Under the pieces are notes generated by a model, which saw nothing but the letters and a program-made list of their open reading frames with translations, was not told where the DNA came from and ran no database searches. 64,000 nt of DNA from Bacteroidia bacterium (GTDB lineage: Bacteria; Bacteroidota; Bacteroidia; Cytophagales; Cyclobacteriaceae): assembly GCA_030432655.1 (NCBI GenBank), contig JAUILA010000003.1, positions 157,978 to 221,977 of the forward strand, given 5' to 3'. The translations under genes were made by a program, and so were the position numbers. This document shows, piece by piece, positions 18,311 through 27,029 of this stretch. Each line of letters starts with the position of its first letter. The first letter of the stretch is position 1.

Positions 18311-19302
18311 GGGTTCACCGAAATTTTTTCAAGCAAATGACGGGTGACATCATCCGCCCCGATTCCCCGGGCTTCGGCCTTAAAATTGACCAGTATCCGG
18401 TGACGCAGCACCGGAAAGGCAACCTGCCTCAGATCTTTGTCGGTCACGGCCAGCCTGCCATTCAACAGGGCGTGTGCTTTCGCCGTCAGGATCATTGCCT
18501 GACCCGCCCTCGGACCGGCACCCCAATCCACCCAGCTTTTAACATAATCGATCCCTGACTCCGGCCGGGAGCCCCTGACGATGCGCGACACGTATCCAAT
18601 CAGCGCATCACTGATGGGCACCTCCCTGACCAGTTCCTGAAGGCGAAGAATCTCCGCACCACTCAGGACAGGAGTAATTGAGACACCGCGTTTACCGGTA
18701 GTCATCCGGAGAATGTCCTCCTCCTCGCCACCGGTGGGATATCCAATCCGGATATACATGAGGAACCTGTCAAGCTGTGCTTCCGGTAAGGGAAAGGTAC
18801 CGGATTGCTCCACGGGATTCTGGGTGGCCAGCAAAAAGAACGGACCTGGCAGCTCGTAGGATTTGCCCGCATAGGTCACGGCAAATTCCTGCATGGCTTC
18901 CAGCAGGGCCGCCTGTGTTTTCGGAGGAGTCCGGTTAATCTCATCCGCAAGGATGATGTTGGAGAATACAGGACCCTTATTAAACTGAAATATTTTCTTT
19001 CCGGTGGTATGGTCCTCTTCGAGCACCTCCGTTCCAATAATGTCCGAGGGCATCAGGTCTGGTGTAAACTGGATCCTTCTGAAATCGAGATCAATGGCCT
19101 CCGCAAGGGTCCGGATCATCAGTGTTTTGGCCAGGCCGGGTACCCCTTCAAGCAAACCATGACCGCCGGCAAGAAACGTAATAAGCAATTGTTCGACCGT
19201 CTGCTGCTGGCCGACAATCCGTTTTCCGATTTCTTTCCGGAGATCATCCAGCTTGGCGGTGAGTGCGGTTATTTCCTGTTCAGCTATTTCCAGCTCTTTC
19301 AT
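18307..19302 (-). CDS. MoxR family AAA+ ATPase
   Basis: A 331-residue AAA+ chaperone-type ATPase. The Walker A region is LLEGVPGLAKT, Walker B is IILADEINR followed by TPPKTQAALLEAMQE, and the sensor-1 region is FLLATQNPVEQSGTFPLPE. The C-terminal lid carries WVDWGAGPRAGQAMIL, a MoxR signature. It probably remodels or inserts metal into client proteins together with the DUF58 and BatA-type products encoded downstream. It lies nine bases after the DUF4159 gene, so DUF4159 is the first gene of the operon. Confidence 0.95.
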   Translation of the reverse strand: MKELEIAEQEITALTAKLDDLRKEIGKRIVGQQQTVEQLLITFLAGGHGLLEGVPGLAKTLMIRTLAEAIDLDFRRIQFTPDLMPSDIIGTEVLEEDHTTGKKIFQFNKGPVFSNIILADEINRTPPKTQAALLEAMQEFAVTYAGKSYELPGPFFLLATQNPVEQSGTFPLPEAQLDRFLMYIRIGYPTGGEEEDILRMTTGKRGVSITPVLSGAEILRLQELVREVPISDALIGYVSRIVRGSRPESGIDYVKSWVDWGAGPRAGQAMILTAKAHALLNGRLAVTDKDLRQVAFPVLRHRILVNFKAEARGIGADDVTRHLLEKISVNP

Positions 19303-19311
19303 ACCTTAGAT

Positions 19312-19932
19312 TTAAGAAGTCAGTGCGTACATGACGATATTCACACCAAACCTCGTGTTGTCATTTTTATACCATCTTTTATTCCGGAAGTCATAATCCC
19401 ATTCACAGCCATAATCCTTGTTACTGTACAGGACCCCTATTCTCCCGTTAACCTCAATCGCCTTCAGGTATTCGTGTACCAGGTCGTCCCCCCAGCCGTT
19501 TAATTCCTGGGAAGTGGTCGGCGGACCGTCCTCAAACTCAAAGAAACATGAATAAAGCGAATGATCATTGGCGATCTTTTTAAGCGCTGCCGATCCGAAT
19601 ATATCGTCCATTTGCCGTTCAAAGGACTTGGCAAAGAGCCCGTCAATATCATGGTTGCAATCATCCACGAACACAAAACCCCCGTTCTCCACGTATTGCT
19701 GAAAATTCTTTTTTTCCTCACTGGTAAATTGCACCAGCTTATGCCCTGAAAGGTAACAAAAGGGGCATTTGAATATATCGGGACTTCCCAGCGGGATAAT
19801 ATTCTCCCGGGTATCCACCTGAAGTGTTGTGTATTCGATCAGGGAATGCAGAATATTCGACGGCATACGCTGGTCCACATCCCAGTCACCCGATTCGTAC
19901 TGCAGCCGTGTAAAAAAGAATTCGTTCTTCAT
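19312..19932 (-). CDS. DUF4159 domain protein
   Basis: A 206-residue protein of the DUF4159 family, which has a glutamine-amidotransferase-like fold without a catalytic site. Family motifs are FFFTRLQYESGDWD, the strand LSGHKLVQFTSEEKKNFQQYV, and GGFVFVDDCNHD. The ATG at 19932 is preferred because GAGGAG lies about ten bases upstream; a GTG at 19950 would start inside that motif. No signal peptide is seen. It is first in the MoxR operon and transcribed in the same direction. Function unknown. Confidence 0.85.
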   Translation of the reverse strand: MKNEFFFTRLQYESGDWDVDQRMPSNILHSLIEYTTLQVDTRENIIPLGSPDIFKCPFCYLSGHKLVQFTSEEKKNFQQYVENGGFVFVDDCNHDIDGLFAKSFERQMDDIFGSAALKKIANDHSLYSCFFEFEDGPPTTSQELNGWGDDLVHEYLKAIEVNGRIGVLYSNKDYGCEWDYDFRNKRWYKNDNTRFGVNIVMYALTS

Positions 19933-19964
19933 ACAGTTTTCGCTCCTCACTCATGCCGATTCAT

Positions 19965-19996
19965 CAAAACAAAGAACCCCGGGGTTACCGGGGTTC
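19965..19996 (-). terminator. Terminator after the tldD-tldE operon
   Basis: A perfect nine-base stem (gaaccccgg / ccggggttc, five-base loop) is followed on the minus strand by TTTGTTTTG. It separates the TldE gene from the DUF4159-MoxR operon downstream. Confidence 0.8.
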
Positions 19997-20015
19997 AGGC
20001 TTCTTTTACCCGGCC

Positions 20016-21332
20016 TCAGACTGCATCAGAAAGACTGGTAAATGTAAAGTCCCTTACTTTCATGTAGGGGATCAGGCTTCCGTTAATACGGACCTGCTGG
20101 CCCAGTGCCTCCAGGTTATTGAGCATAATGATCGGGCTCTCATTGAACCGGAAATTCTTGACCGGGTACATGATTTTGCCATTCTCAATATAAAATGTAC
20201 CATCACGGGTGAGGCCTGTATAAAGTAGTGTTTGCGGATCCACGCTGCGGATATACCATAAACGCGTAACCAGCACGCCCCGCCTGGTATCCTTAATCAG
20301 GTCTTCCAGGGATGCATCACCCCCGTCCATGATCCCGTTTGACGGTCCGGGAACCGGATCGACCCCCTGCTGTTCCGCCCAGTAACGGCTGTAATATAAG
20401 TTCTTTACCACGCCATTCTCCAGCCAGTTCATTTTTTTAAGGCTCTGGCCATTGCCATCCCACGCCCGCGTGGGTACTTCCGGGTGCTGCGGATCAGACC
20501 AGATATTCACCCGCTCGTCCACAATCTTCTCGCCCAGCTTATTGCCACCTCCTTCTTTGGACATAAAACTGCGTCCTTCGTCGGCGGTACGGGCATTAAA
20601 CGAGCCGAACATGTTGCCCAGCAATTGTTCTGATGCCGCCGGCTCCAGGATCACCGTGTACTTTCCCGGCTCGATCGCCCTGGCTTTCCGGGACATAAGT
20701 GCCTTGTCGATCGCACGCATGGAGGCGTCACTGGCGTTCAGCTTTGAGATATCATTCACATCGCTGGAAGCCCAGCCGGAACCTGTTCCGTCATTGGATC
20801 GCATGGTAACGGTAAAATCAGCACTGGTAGACCGGTTATAGGCAAACAGCCCGTTGGAATTCATCATAGCCGTGAATCCGTCCGAATCATTCAGGAATCC
20901 TGCAGCTGTCACGTCCTTTTCACTGGCCGGCCCGATGCTGTTGGCAGCGATTTCGGCCCGCTGCTCCGGGGTGATGTTAGCGGTGGCCTCGACATATGTC
21001 GGCGTTTCAATGTATTCCTGGGGTCCGAGTGGCTCCATGAATTCCGGATTTTCCGGAGACAGCTGCGCCAGCTCCTCGGCACGTTTCACCGTACGTTGAA
21101 TAGCCTCATCATTGAGTTCGTTGGTGGTCGCCGTACCCACTTTCTTGCCAAAAGCAGCGCTGATCGCCAGTGATTGATTGGATCGGTACCCGGCGGTGGA
21201 TACCGTATTTCTCGCATACCGGATATTTCCGCTGTTGGAACCGTTCAGTGATACTTCACAGCTGTCTGCCGTCGAGAAACTGAGCGCCTTCTCCAATATG
21301 TTTCTTGCTTCTTCTTTTGAATATATTGCCAT
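20016..21332 (-). CDS. tldE: TldE/PmbA-like metalloprotease subunit
   Basis: A 438-residue member of the TldD/PmbA family. This subunit lacks the HExxxH zinc motif, as expected for TldE, the non-catalytic half of the TldD/TldE protease that cleaves unfolded peptides. Conserved blocks include ARNTVSTAGYRSNQSLAI near the N-terminus, PGKYTVILEPAASEQLLG in the middle, and the C-terminal GTFYIENGKIMYPVKNFRFNES (core YIENGKIMYPVKNFR). A good Shine-Dalgarno sequence (AAGGAAA) precedes the ATG. It follows the TldD gene by 14 bases. No signal peptide is seen, in contrast to the partner. Confidence 0.92.
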   Translation of the reverse strand: MAIYSKEEARNILEKALSFSTADSCEVSLNGSNSGNIRYARNTVSTAGYRSNQSLAISAAFGKKVGTATTNELNDEAIQRTVKRAEELAQLSPENPEFMEPLGPQEYIETPTYVEATANITPEQRAEIAANSIGPASEKDVTAAGFLNDSDGFTAMMNSNGLFAYNRSTSADFTVTMRSNDGTGSGWASSDVNDISKLNASDASMRAIDKALMSRKARAIEPGKYTVILEPAASEQLLGNMFGSFNARTADEGRSFMSKEGGGNKLGEKIVDERVNIWSDPQHPEVPTRAWDGNGQSLKKMNWLENGVVKNLYYSRYWAEQQGVDPVPGPSNGIMDGGDASLEDLIKDTRRGVLVTRLWYIRSVDPQTLLYTGLTRDGTFYIENGKIMYPVKNFRFNESPIIMLNNLEALGQQVRINGSLIPYMKVRDFTFTSLSDAV

Positions 21333-21346
21333 TTGTAATTTCCTTT

Positions 21347-22987
21347 TTAGATGTTACGCCCTGTATTGATCACGTTCACATTATCGAACCGGGTTGTCGA
21401 ACAACCATGTGAAACCGCACTTACCTGAGGCGGCTGACCTTTGCCGTCAAAGAAAGACCCGAACATTCGGTAGTCACTTTCATCGCAGATCTTGGTACAG
21501 CTGTTCCAGAATTCCTGCGTATTTGACTGGTAGGCCACGTCGTTGAGCATACCCGCTATTTTACCATCTTTGATTTCGTAGAATACGGTTCCTCCGAACT
21601 GGAAATTGTAACGTTGCTGGTCAATGGAATAAGAACCCCGGCCGGCGATATAGATGCCTTTTTCCACATCACTGATCATTTCATCAATGGAATAAGGTTC
21701 CTTGCCAGGCTCGAGTGAGACATTCGGCATTCGCTGGAATTGTACATCGTTCCAGCTCTGGGCATAACAGCAGCCGTGTGATTCATTCTGATCGATCATA
21801 TTTACCTGATCGCGGATAGCCTGGTAGTTTACCAGGACTCCATTGCGGACAAGGTCCCATTTCTTGGTCTTCACCCCTTCATCATCATACCCAACCGCAC
21901 CCAGTGAGTAGGGCTGGGTTTTATCGGCTACCAGGTTGACGAGGTCTGAGCCATATTTAAAGTCGCCTGATTTCCATTTATCCAGTGTAGCAAAACTGGT
22001 TCCTGCATAGTTGGCTTCGTATCCCAGCACCCTGTCCAGTTCGAGCGGGTGCCCTACCGATTCATGAATTGTTAATCCGAGATGGTTAGGCTCAAGAACG
22101 AGAGAATACTTCCCGGCATCCACTGATTTGGCCGAAAGCATTTCTTTTGCCTGGATGGCAGCCGCAGCTGCATCCTCCACAATGTCATAGCTGTGACGGT
22201 ACAATTTAATTCCGGCCGGACCTTCCAGTTTTTCGGACTCTGTTCCGTCCATATACTCGAAGCCCATACCCATCGGGGCGCTCAGAGAATCACGCGATTT
22301 GAACTTGCCGGCATCGCGATCCACTACCGTAACACCAAAGGTCGGCCAGATCCGGTGAACGTCCTGATCGATGTAGGAGCCTTCGGTGCTGGCGAAGTAT
22401 TTTTGCTCATTCACCATAAACAGGGCTGAATTGACAAAACTGGCCCCGTTTTCCAGGGCTGAGGCATTGGCACTCAGTAAGAGATCCACCTTTTCGGATA
22501 CCGGAACCTCCATACTGTTCTTTTTAAGCGGCGTCTTCCAGCTCACTTCCCCGTGTGATTCAACAGGCGCCAGCTGCACCGGCTCCTTCTGTATCTTTCC
22601 ATTGGCCTTGGCAATCGCTACTGCCTGATTGGTTGCTTTTCTGATTCCCTCTTCCGTCACATCATCGGTTGATGCAAATCCCCAGGTGCCGTTGGCGATA
22701 ACACGTACGCCCACCCCGAAAGATTCAGTGTTTACAATATTCTGTACCCGGTCTTCGCGGGTGAATACATATTGATTGAGATAGCGTCCTATACGCGCAT
22801 CAGCGTAGGAAGCCCCGAGAGATTTAGCCGTGTTCAGGGCGATATCAGCAAGTACTTTTTTACTGGCCGCATCCATGCCCGGCTCCATCAGTACCTCAGC
22901 AGTCACCTGCCTGCCGGAAGCAAAGGCCGGTACCATCATGGCTCCCATTCCCATGCCCGCGAGCTGCACAAAATTTCTTCTTTTCAA
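21347..22987 (-). CDS. tldD: TldD-like metalloprotease, probable Tat signal
   Basis: A 546-residue catalytic TldD homologue. The zinc motif is HESVGH (in LTIHESVGHPLELDR), matching the family's HExxxH, and the C-terminal block has AGRGSYSIDQQRYNFQFGG. The start is a TTG at 22987 with a strong Shine-Dalgarno sequence (AAGGAGG) eight bases upstream. It begins MKRRNFVQLAGMGMGAMMVP, a twin-arginine-like export signal. If that is real, this subunit is exported while its neighbour TldE shows no signal, which is unusual for a heterodimer. The reading of the start is firm; export is an inference. Confidence 0.92.
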   Translation of the reverse strand: MKRRNFVQLAGMGMGAMMVPAFASGRQVTAEVLMEPGMDAASKKVLADIALNTAKSLGASYADARIGRYLNQYVFTREDRVQNIVNTESFGVGVRVIANGTWGFASTDDVTEEGIRKATNQAVAIAKANGKIQKEPVQLAPVESHGEVSWKTPLKKNSMEVPVSEKVDLLLSANASALENGASFVNSALFMVNEQKYFASTEGSYIDQDVHRIWPTFGVTVVDRDAGKFKSRDSLSAPMGMGFEYMDGTESEKLEGPAGIKLYRHSYDIVEDAAAAAIQAKEMLSAKSVDAGKYSLVLEPNHLGLTIHESVGHPLELDRVLGYEANYAGTSFATLDKWKSGDFKYGSDLVNLVADKTQPYSLGAVGYDDEGVKTKKWDLVRNGVLVNYQAIRDQVNMIDQNESHGCCYAQSWNDVQFQRMPNVSLEPGKEPYSIDEMISDVEKGIYIAGRGSYSIDQQRYNFQFGGTVFYEIKDGKIAGMLNDVAYQSNTQEFWNSCTKICDESDYRMFGSFFDGKGQPPQVSAVSHGCSTTRFDNVNVINTGRNI

Positions 22988-23122
22988 AATAATCCTCCTT
23001 TTAATGGTTGTTAATGGATAAAACGATTGGTTAATTTAAATTTCCCATTCTTACCGGGATTTCCTCATGAAATTATGTAAACGGTCATATTCATCAGCTA
23101 AATTTCACAATGGGGCGAACTG

Positions 23123-23134
23123 TTGTGCACAACC
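23123..23134. promoter_or_regulatory. Perfect 12-base palindrome between divergent tldD and histidine kinase genes
   Basis: GTTGTGCACAAC is a perfect dyad, 30 bases before the kinase ATG and 136 bases before the tldD start. It has the size of a dimeric regulator site. No regulator can be assigned from the sequence. Confidence 0.4.
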
Positions 23135-23163
23135 CGCCTCAAAAAATTGCGTAGTTTAAGCAT

Positions 23164-24735
23164 ATGCAAAAAAAGGCATCGCTATATCTCCTTCTCCTGC
23201 TGATTGTTCCGGTCATTCTATACGGAATTTTTCAGATATCCAGTCTGAGTGAGGACGAGGAGAATATTAACCTGATTTACCAAAATCAGCTGGATGCCAT
23301 CCTGTTTTCGGTGAATCAATACAGTGATGATGTGGTCAATGAATGGGTCATGTCCCTGGAAGAAGCCATCACTGCAGATAATCCGGACCAGGAACTCAAC
23401 TCACTGCTCGAAGTTAATCCCGGAATCCGCATGATGTTCATTACGGATTCGGTGACGGGCAAAGCGGATCGTATTTTTCCTGATTCACTTAGCGAAGATC
23501 CGCTGGTCAGTGTGGTCAACGGGGTTCTTTGGGAACGCGGACGGGATATTCAGAACCTGCGTACCTATGCCACCGCCGGATATCAGAAAATTGAATCGGC
23601 ACAACTTGAATCAGGAGAAGATCTGAGAACCCTGATGCTGTATTTTGTGCTAAAGGATAAACCGGGCAACAGTAAAAGAGTCGGCGGCATCCTGATCGAT
23701 CCGGAATCTTTTATTCAGGTCAACCTGGGACCCCGCTTGCAGACGATCGCTGAGGAGCGATTCGTAATTACAGCATTTCGGAAAGAACAGGAACAGGCCG
23801 TATTCAGTACGTCAGATTCTGTGCAGGCCGACGGAAATGAGGAATCCATGGCCATTACGAAAGACTTCTGGCTGCTGCCGGATTATTATCTGGGCATAGA
23901 TGCTGCGGGAGAATCGGTATTTGACATAATACGTGCCCGGACCCTGCTGAATATCGGACTGCTTGTGGTCATGCTGCTCATCCTGGCGGCGGGCCTGTAC
24001 CTGATATTCCGGAATGTCCGGAAGGAATTACGACTGGCCCAGAACAAGTCTGAATTTGTATCGAACGTCTCTCACGAATTGCGGACACCGCTCGCCTTGA
24101 TCAGTATGTTTGCGGAAACGCTGGAAATGGGCAGGGTGAAAAATGAAGAAAAGAAACAGGAATATTACCAGATCATCCATAAGGAAACAAACCGGCTAAC
24201 CGGAATTGTGAACAAGATCCTGACCTTTTCACAGATGGATGCCAACCGGAAGGAATTTCACCTGCATGACGCAGACCTGAATGAAATCGTCTGCGAAATA
24301 ATGGATACCTACTCCTTTCACTTCAGCCAGAAAGGATTTGAAAGTGACTTGAAAAAGAAAGAGCATATTCTCCCGGTAAAAGCAGACCGGGAAGCCATGC
24401 AGGAGGTGTTGATCAACCTGCTGGACAACGCCATTAAGTATTCCGGGGACGCGAAAAAAATCGAGGTGCTGACCGGCACCAAGGACAAATATGCGTTTGT
24501 CCGTGTCAGGGATTTTGGCCTGGGAATCCGAAAGGAAGATCAAAAGCAGATCTTTGAAAAATTTTATCGCGTTTCCACCGGCGATATTGCAAAAAGTAAA
24601 GGGACCGGACTGGGCCTGAGCCTGGTAAAACACATCATTGATAATCACGGAGGGCGTGTGGAGGTTGACAGTTCCCTGGGGAAGGGATCTGACTTCACTA
24701 TATATTTACCATTAATCCAAACCGAAAATGTTTAA
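23164..24735 (+). CDS. Sensor histidine kinase
   Basis: A 523-residue membrane kinase. A first transmembrane helix lies at about 7-25, then a periplasmic sensor domain of about 235 residues, a second helix at about 262-283, a HisKA domain with the phosphorylated histidine H304 in FVSNVSHELRTPLALI, and an ATP-binding domain with NLLDNAIKYSG, RDFGLGI and GTGLGLSLVKHI. It signals to the response regulator encoded directly downstream, whose start overlaps its stop (ATGTTTAA). The signal it senses is unknown. The sensor domain matches no family I can name. Confidence 0.95.
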   Translation: MQKKASLYLLLLLIVPVILYGIFQISSLSEDEENINLIYQNQLDAILFSVNQYSDDVVNEWVMSLEEAITADNPDQELNSLLEVNPGIRMMFITDSVTGKADRIFPDSLSEDPLVSVVNGVLWERGRDIQNLRTYATAGYQKIESAQLESGEDLRTLMLYFVLKDKPGNSKRVGGILIDPESFIQVNLGPRLQTIAEERFVITAFRKEQEQAVFSTSDSVQADGNEESMAITKDFWLLPDYYLGIDAAGESVFDIIRARTLLNIGLLVVMLLILAAGLYLIFRNVRKELRLAQNKSEFVSNVSHELRTPLALISMFAETLEMGRVKNEEKKQEYYQIIHKETNRLTGIVNKILTFSQMDANRKEFHLHDADLNEIVCEIMDTYSFHFSQKGFESDLKKKEHILPVKADREAMQEVLINLLDNAIKYSGDAKKIEVLTGTKDKYAFVRVRDFGLGIRKEDQKQIFEKFYRVSTGDIAKSKGTGLGLSLVKHIIDNHGGRVEVDSSLGKGSDFTIYLPLIQTENV

Positions 24736-25414
24736 AATTCTGATCGTAGAGGATGAACCCGCCATGCAGCTTGGCCTGAAGGATAACCTGGAATTTGAAG
24801 GGTACGAGGTGGAAGTAGCGGGTGACGGGGAGAGGGGATTACAGCTGATCCGGGACAACCAATATCACCTGGTGTTGCTGGATATCATGCTTCCGAAACT
24901 CTCCGGCCTCGATGTCTGCCGGCGCGTCCGTGAAGAACGCAACCAGGTTCCGATCATTCTCCTGACTGCAAAAGGAGAAGAAATTGATAAAGTGCTGGGA
25001 CTGGAACTGGGCGCTGATGACTACGTGACCAAACCATTCAGCCTGCGGGAGCTCCTGGCCCGGATCAAAGCCATTCTTCGTCGTTCGGATGTAAACGATA
25101 AAGGAAGTGATGAGGCGCAGATCGGACGTCTGCTGGTGAATTTTCAAAAATATGCGGCTTCGAATGAAGAAGGAGAAGTTAAACTCTCGCATAAGGAATT
25201 TGAAATCCTTCACTATCTGTACGAGCACCGCAACGAATCGGTGAGCAGGTACCGTCTTCTGGAGGAAGTTTGGGGGTATGACGATGCGCAACCTACCACA
25301 CGCACAGTGGATAATTTTATTCTTCGCTTACGGCAACAGGTAGAAAAAGACCCGAAAGATCCGCGAATAATCATCACTGTGCACGGTTCCGGCTATAAAA
25401 TGGTGGATGAATGA
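24728..25414 (+). CDS. OmpR/PhoB-type response regulator
   Basis: A 228-residue DNA-binding regulator. The receiver domain covers about 1-120 with the acidic pocket VEDE, the phosphoacceptor D52 in VLLDIMLPK and the conserved lysine in YVTKPFS. The winged-helix output domain covers about 130-226 (LSHKEFEILHYLYEH, TRTVDNFILRLRQQVEKDP, VHGSGYKM). It partners with the upstream kinase; the two genes overlap by eight bases. A set of helically phased TGACA repeats begins right after its stop codon and may be its binding site. Confidence 0.95.
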   Translation: MFKILIVEDEPAMQLGLKDNLEFEGYEVEVAGDGERGLQLIRDNQYHLVLLDIMLPKLSGLDVCRRVREERNQVPIILLTAKGEEIDKVLGLELGADDYVTKPFSLRELLARIKAILRRSDVNDKGSDEAQIGRLLVNFQKYAASNEEGEVKLSHKEFEILHYLYEHRNESVSRYRLLEEVWGYDDAQPTTRTVDNFILRLRQQVEKDPKDPRIIITVHGSGYKMVDE

Positions 25415-25467
25415 CAGGTTGAGATCATCTGTGACATCTTGTGACATTTGTTGACAGCCCGGTGACA
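25412..25467 (+). promoter_or_regulatory. Phased TGACA direct repeats, candidate response-regulator operator
   Basis: TGACA occurs at 25412, 25432, 25442, 25452 and 25463, giving spacings of 20, 10, 10 and 11 bases, all in one orientation and close to whole helical turns. OmpR/PhoB regulators typically bind direct repeats with 10-11 base spacing. The array lies between the response-regulator gene and the small exported protein it may control. Confidence 0.6.
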
Positions 25468-25542
25468 TCTGCCAGCGTTGAAAGCCCGTTAATTGTACTA
25501 GAAACAACAAAACAATTGGTCAAACTCAAAACAATTAACAAC

Positions 25543-25947
25543 ATGAAAACGCAAGTAAAAATTTTCGCAACTTTATTTTTGATGATCACTTCACTGGCAG
25601 CCTTTAGCGTTGATCCTCCGAACACTGAAAAGAATGTTCAGGTCCTTCCGGCAGAAGCAGGAACCCTTAAGATCCTTTATATCAATCCGGACGAAAAACA
25701 GGTTACCGTAAGAATTTACAACGAACAGGGTTTGGTTTTCAAAGACCTGGTCAAAATTAAAGACAACGAAAAAGGATTCATCAAGCGTTACGACATCACT
25801 TCGATGAAGTGTGATGAATTCTGGGTAGAGATCGGTGATTCCGATATGGCATCAAAATTCAGAGTTAAAAAGGATGCAGATGGCAACCTCTGGGCGACTT
25901 ACTGGGATGATTTTTCTCAGCATTCACCCGCCGTTGCTGCCAATTAA
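25543..25947 (+). CDS. Small exported protein, unknown function
   Basis: A 134-residue protein starting at the ATG at 25543, which begins a good signal peptide (MKTQVKIFATLFLMITSLAAF). The mature part has alternating beta strands (TLKILYINPDEKQVTVRIYNE core, then LVFKDLVKIKD), reminiscent of Ig-like or secretion-tail beta-sandwich domains. No catalytic motif is seen and I do not recognise the family. The gene lies directly downstream of the phased TGACA repeats, so it is a plausible main target of the adjacent two-component system, perhaps an envelope-stress protein. Confidence 0.75.
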   Translation: MKTQVKIFATLFLMITSLAAFSVDPPNTEKNVQVLPAEAGTLKILYINPDEKQVTVRIYNEQGLVFKDLVKIKDNEKGFIKRYDITSMKCDEFWVEIGDSDMASKFRVKKDADGNLWATYWDDFSQHSPAVAAN

Positions 25948-25969
25948 AATTGAATTAGATGATTGACGT

Positions 25970-25991
25970 GCTGTCCGCTACGGCGGACAGC
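25970..25991 (+). terminator. Stem-loop with cUACGg tetraloop
   Basis: A perfect nine-base stem (gctgtccgc / gcggacagc) is closed by TACG, giving C(UACG)G in RNA, a known extra-stable UNCG tetraloop. No T run follows, so it may be an mRNA 3' end stabiliser or a factor-assisted terminator after the small exported protein gene. Confidence 0.55.
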
Positions 25992-26015
25992 CACTTAACG
26001 TAAACAAAGCACAAC

Positions 26016-26972
26016 TTGAACTTAATTCGGATACTTCTTTTAGTAATGGTCGTCAGTACCCTTTCCGCTCAGGAAAGGGTATTGTCTCTTGCCGGACCGT
26101 GGAAATTCACGATCGGCGACCGGGAGGAGTATGCCCTGCCTCCTTACAATGACAACGGATGGAAAGAAATTCGCGTACCCGGAACCTGGGAAGACCAGGG
26201 CTTTAACGGCTATGACGGGTTTGCCTGGTACCGGAAACAGTTCGACGGCAGCAACCTCCCTAAAGGACCACTCGTGCTGGACCTGGGGTACATCGACGAT
26301 TGCGATGAGGTATACCTGAACGGAAAACTGATCGGGTACAGCGGAAGTTTCCCTCCTAAATTCTATACCGCGTACGACGCTAAAAGACAATATACCATCC
26401 CCGAAGCTTATCTCAATCGCAAAGGTCCGAACATAATCGCCGTAAGGATCTTTGATGTCACCCTGGAAGGGGGGATCATTCGCGGCGACCCGGGCATTTA
26501 CAAGGAAAAAACCTCCGGTCGGTTTATCGTCGACCTCTCCGGAATCTGGGAATTTCGTCGTGGCCGGACCCTGAGAAGTGAATGGGAACCAATCATGGTA
26601 CCCATGCCCTGGGAGCGGGACGGACATGACCGTTACGACGGGTATGCCTGGTATAAGAAAACATTTTTCCTTCCGGAAGAATATGCTCGGCGGGATCTCC
26701 TCTTCATTGCCGGACGTATAGATGACTTCGATCAGACCTATATTAACGGACAACAGGTTGGTTCAACCAACGACGGCAAACCGTATGGCCGGTCCCAAAG
26801 CTTCAGCCAGCTGCGCAAATACCGCATCCCGGCCAGTGTACTGAAACCGGGTGAAAATGTGATTACTATTCTGGTTCACGATATGGGAAATGTCGGAGGA
26901 ATATACGAAGGACCCGTGGGCATTACGACTTCCGAAAGATGGGACGTTGAGGATAATAACCGGTGGCGATAA
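26016..26972 (+). CDS. Exported protein with two GH2-type sugar-binding (jelly-roll) domains
   Basis: A 318-residue secreted protein made of two similar halves, each like the N-terminal sugar-binding domain of GH2 glycosidases. First half: GPWKFTIGDREEYA, then VPGTWEDQGFNGYDGFAWYRK, then DDCDEVYLNGKLIG. Second half: GIWEFRRGR, then VPMPWERDGHDRYDGYAWYKK, then DDFDQTYINGQQVG. There is no catalytic TIM barrel, so it is probably a carbohydrate-binding helper rather than an enzyme. The start is a TTG at 26016, which gives a full signal peptide ending at LSAQE. The next ATG (26046) would leave a short one. It lies 57 bases before the GH15 gene. Confidence 0.78.
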   Translation: MNLIRILLLVMVVSTLSAQERVLSLAGPWKFTIGDREEYALPPYNDNGWKEIRVPGTWEDQGFNGYDGFAWYRKQFDGSNLPKGPLVLDLGYIDDCDEVYLNGKLIGYSGSFPPKFYTAYDAKRQYTIPEAYLNRKGPNIIAVRIFDVTLEGGIIRGDPGIYKEKTSGRFIVDLSGIWEFRRGRTLRSEWEPIMVPMPWERDGHDRYDGYAWYKKTFFLPEEYARRDLLFIAGRIDDFDQTYINGQQVGSTNDGKPYGRSQSFSQLRKYRIPASVLKPGENVITILVHDMGNVGGIYEGPVGITTSERWDVEDNNRWR

Positions 26973-27029
26973 ATTTTGTACTTCCTGCAAAAGATTGCTT
27001 AACTTAAGTCCGTTACAGCCTTCTTTTGT

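Noticed and set aside
18805..19503. Open frame of 232 codons on the plus strand across the MoxR and DUF4159 genes
   Set aside because: Opposite strand of two recognised genes with intact motifs, and it crosses their boundary.
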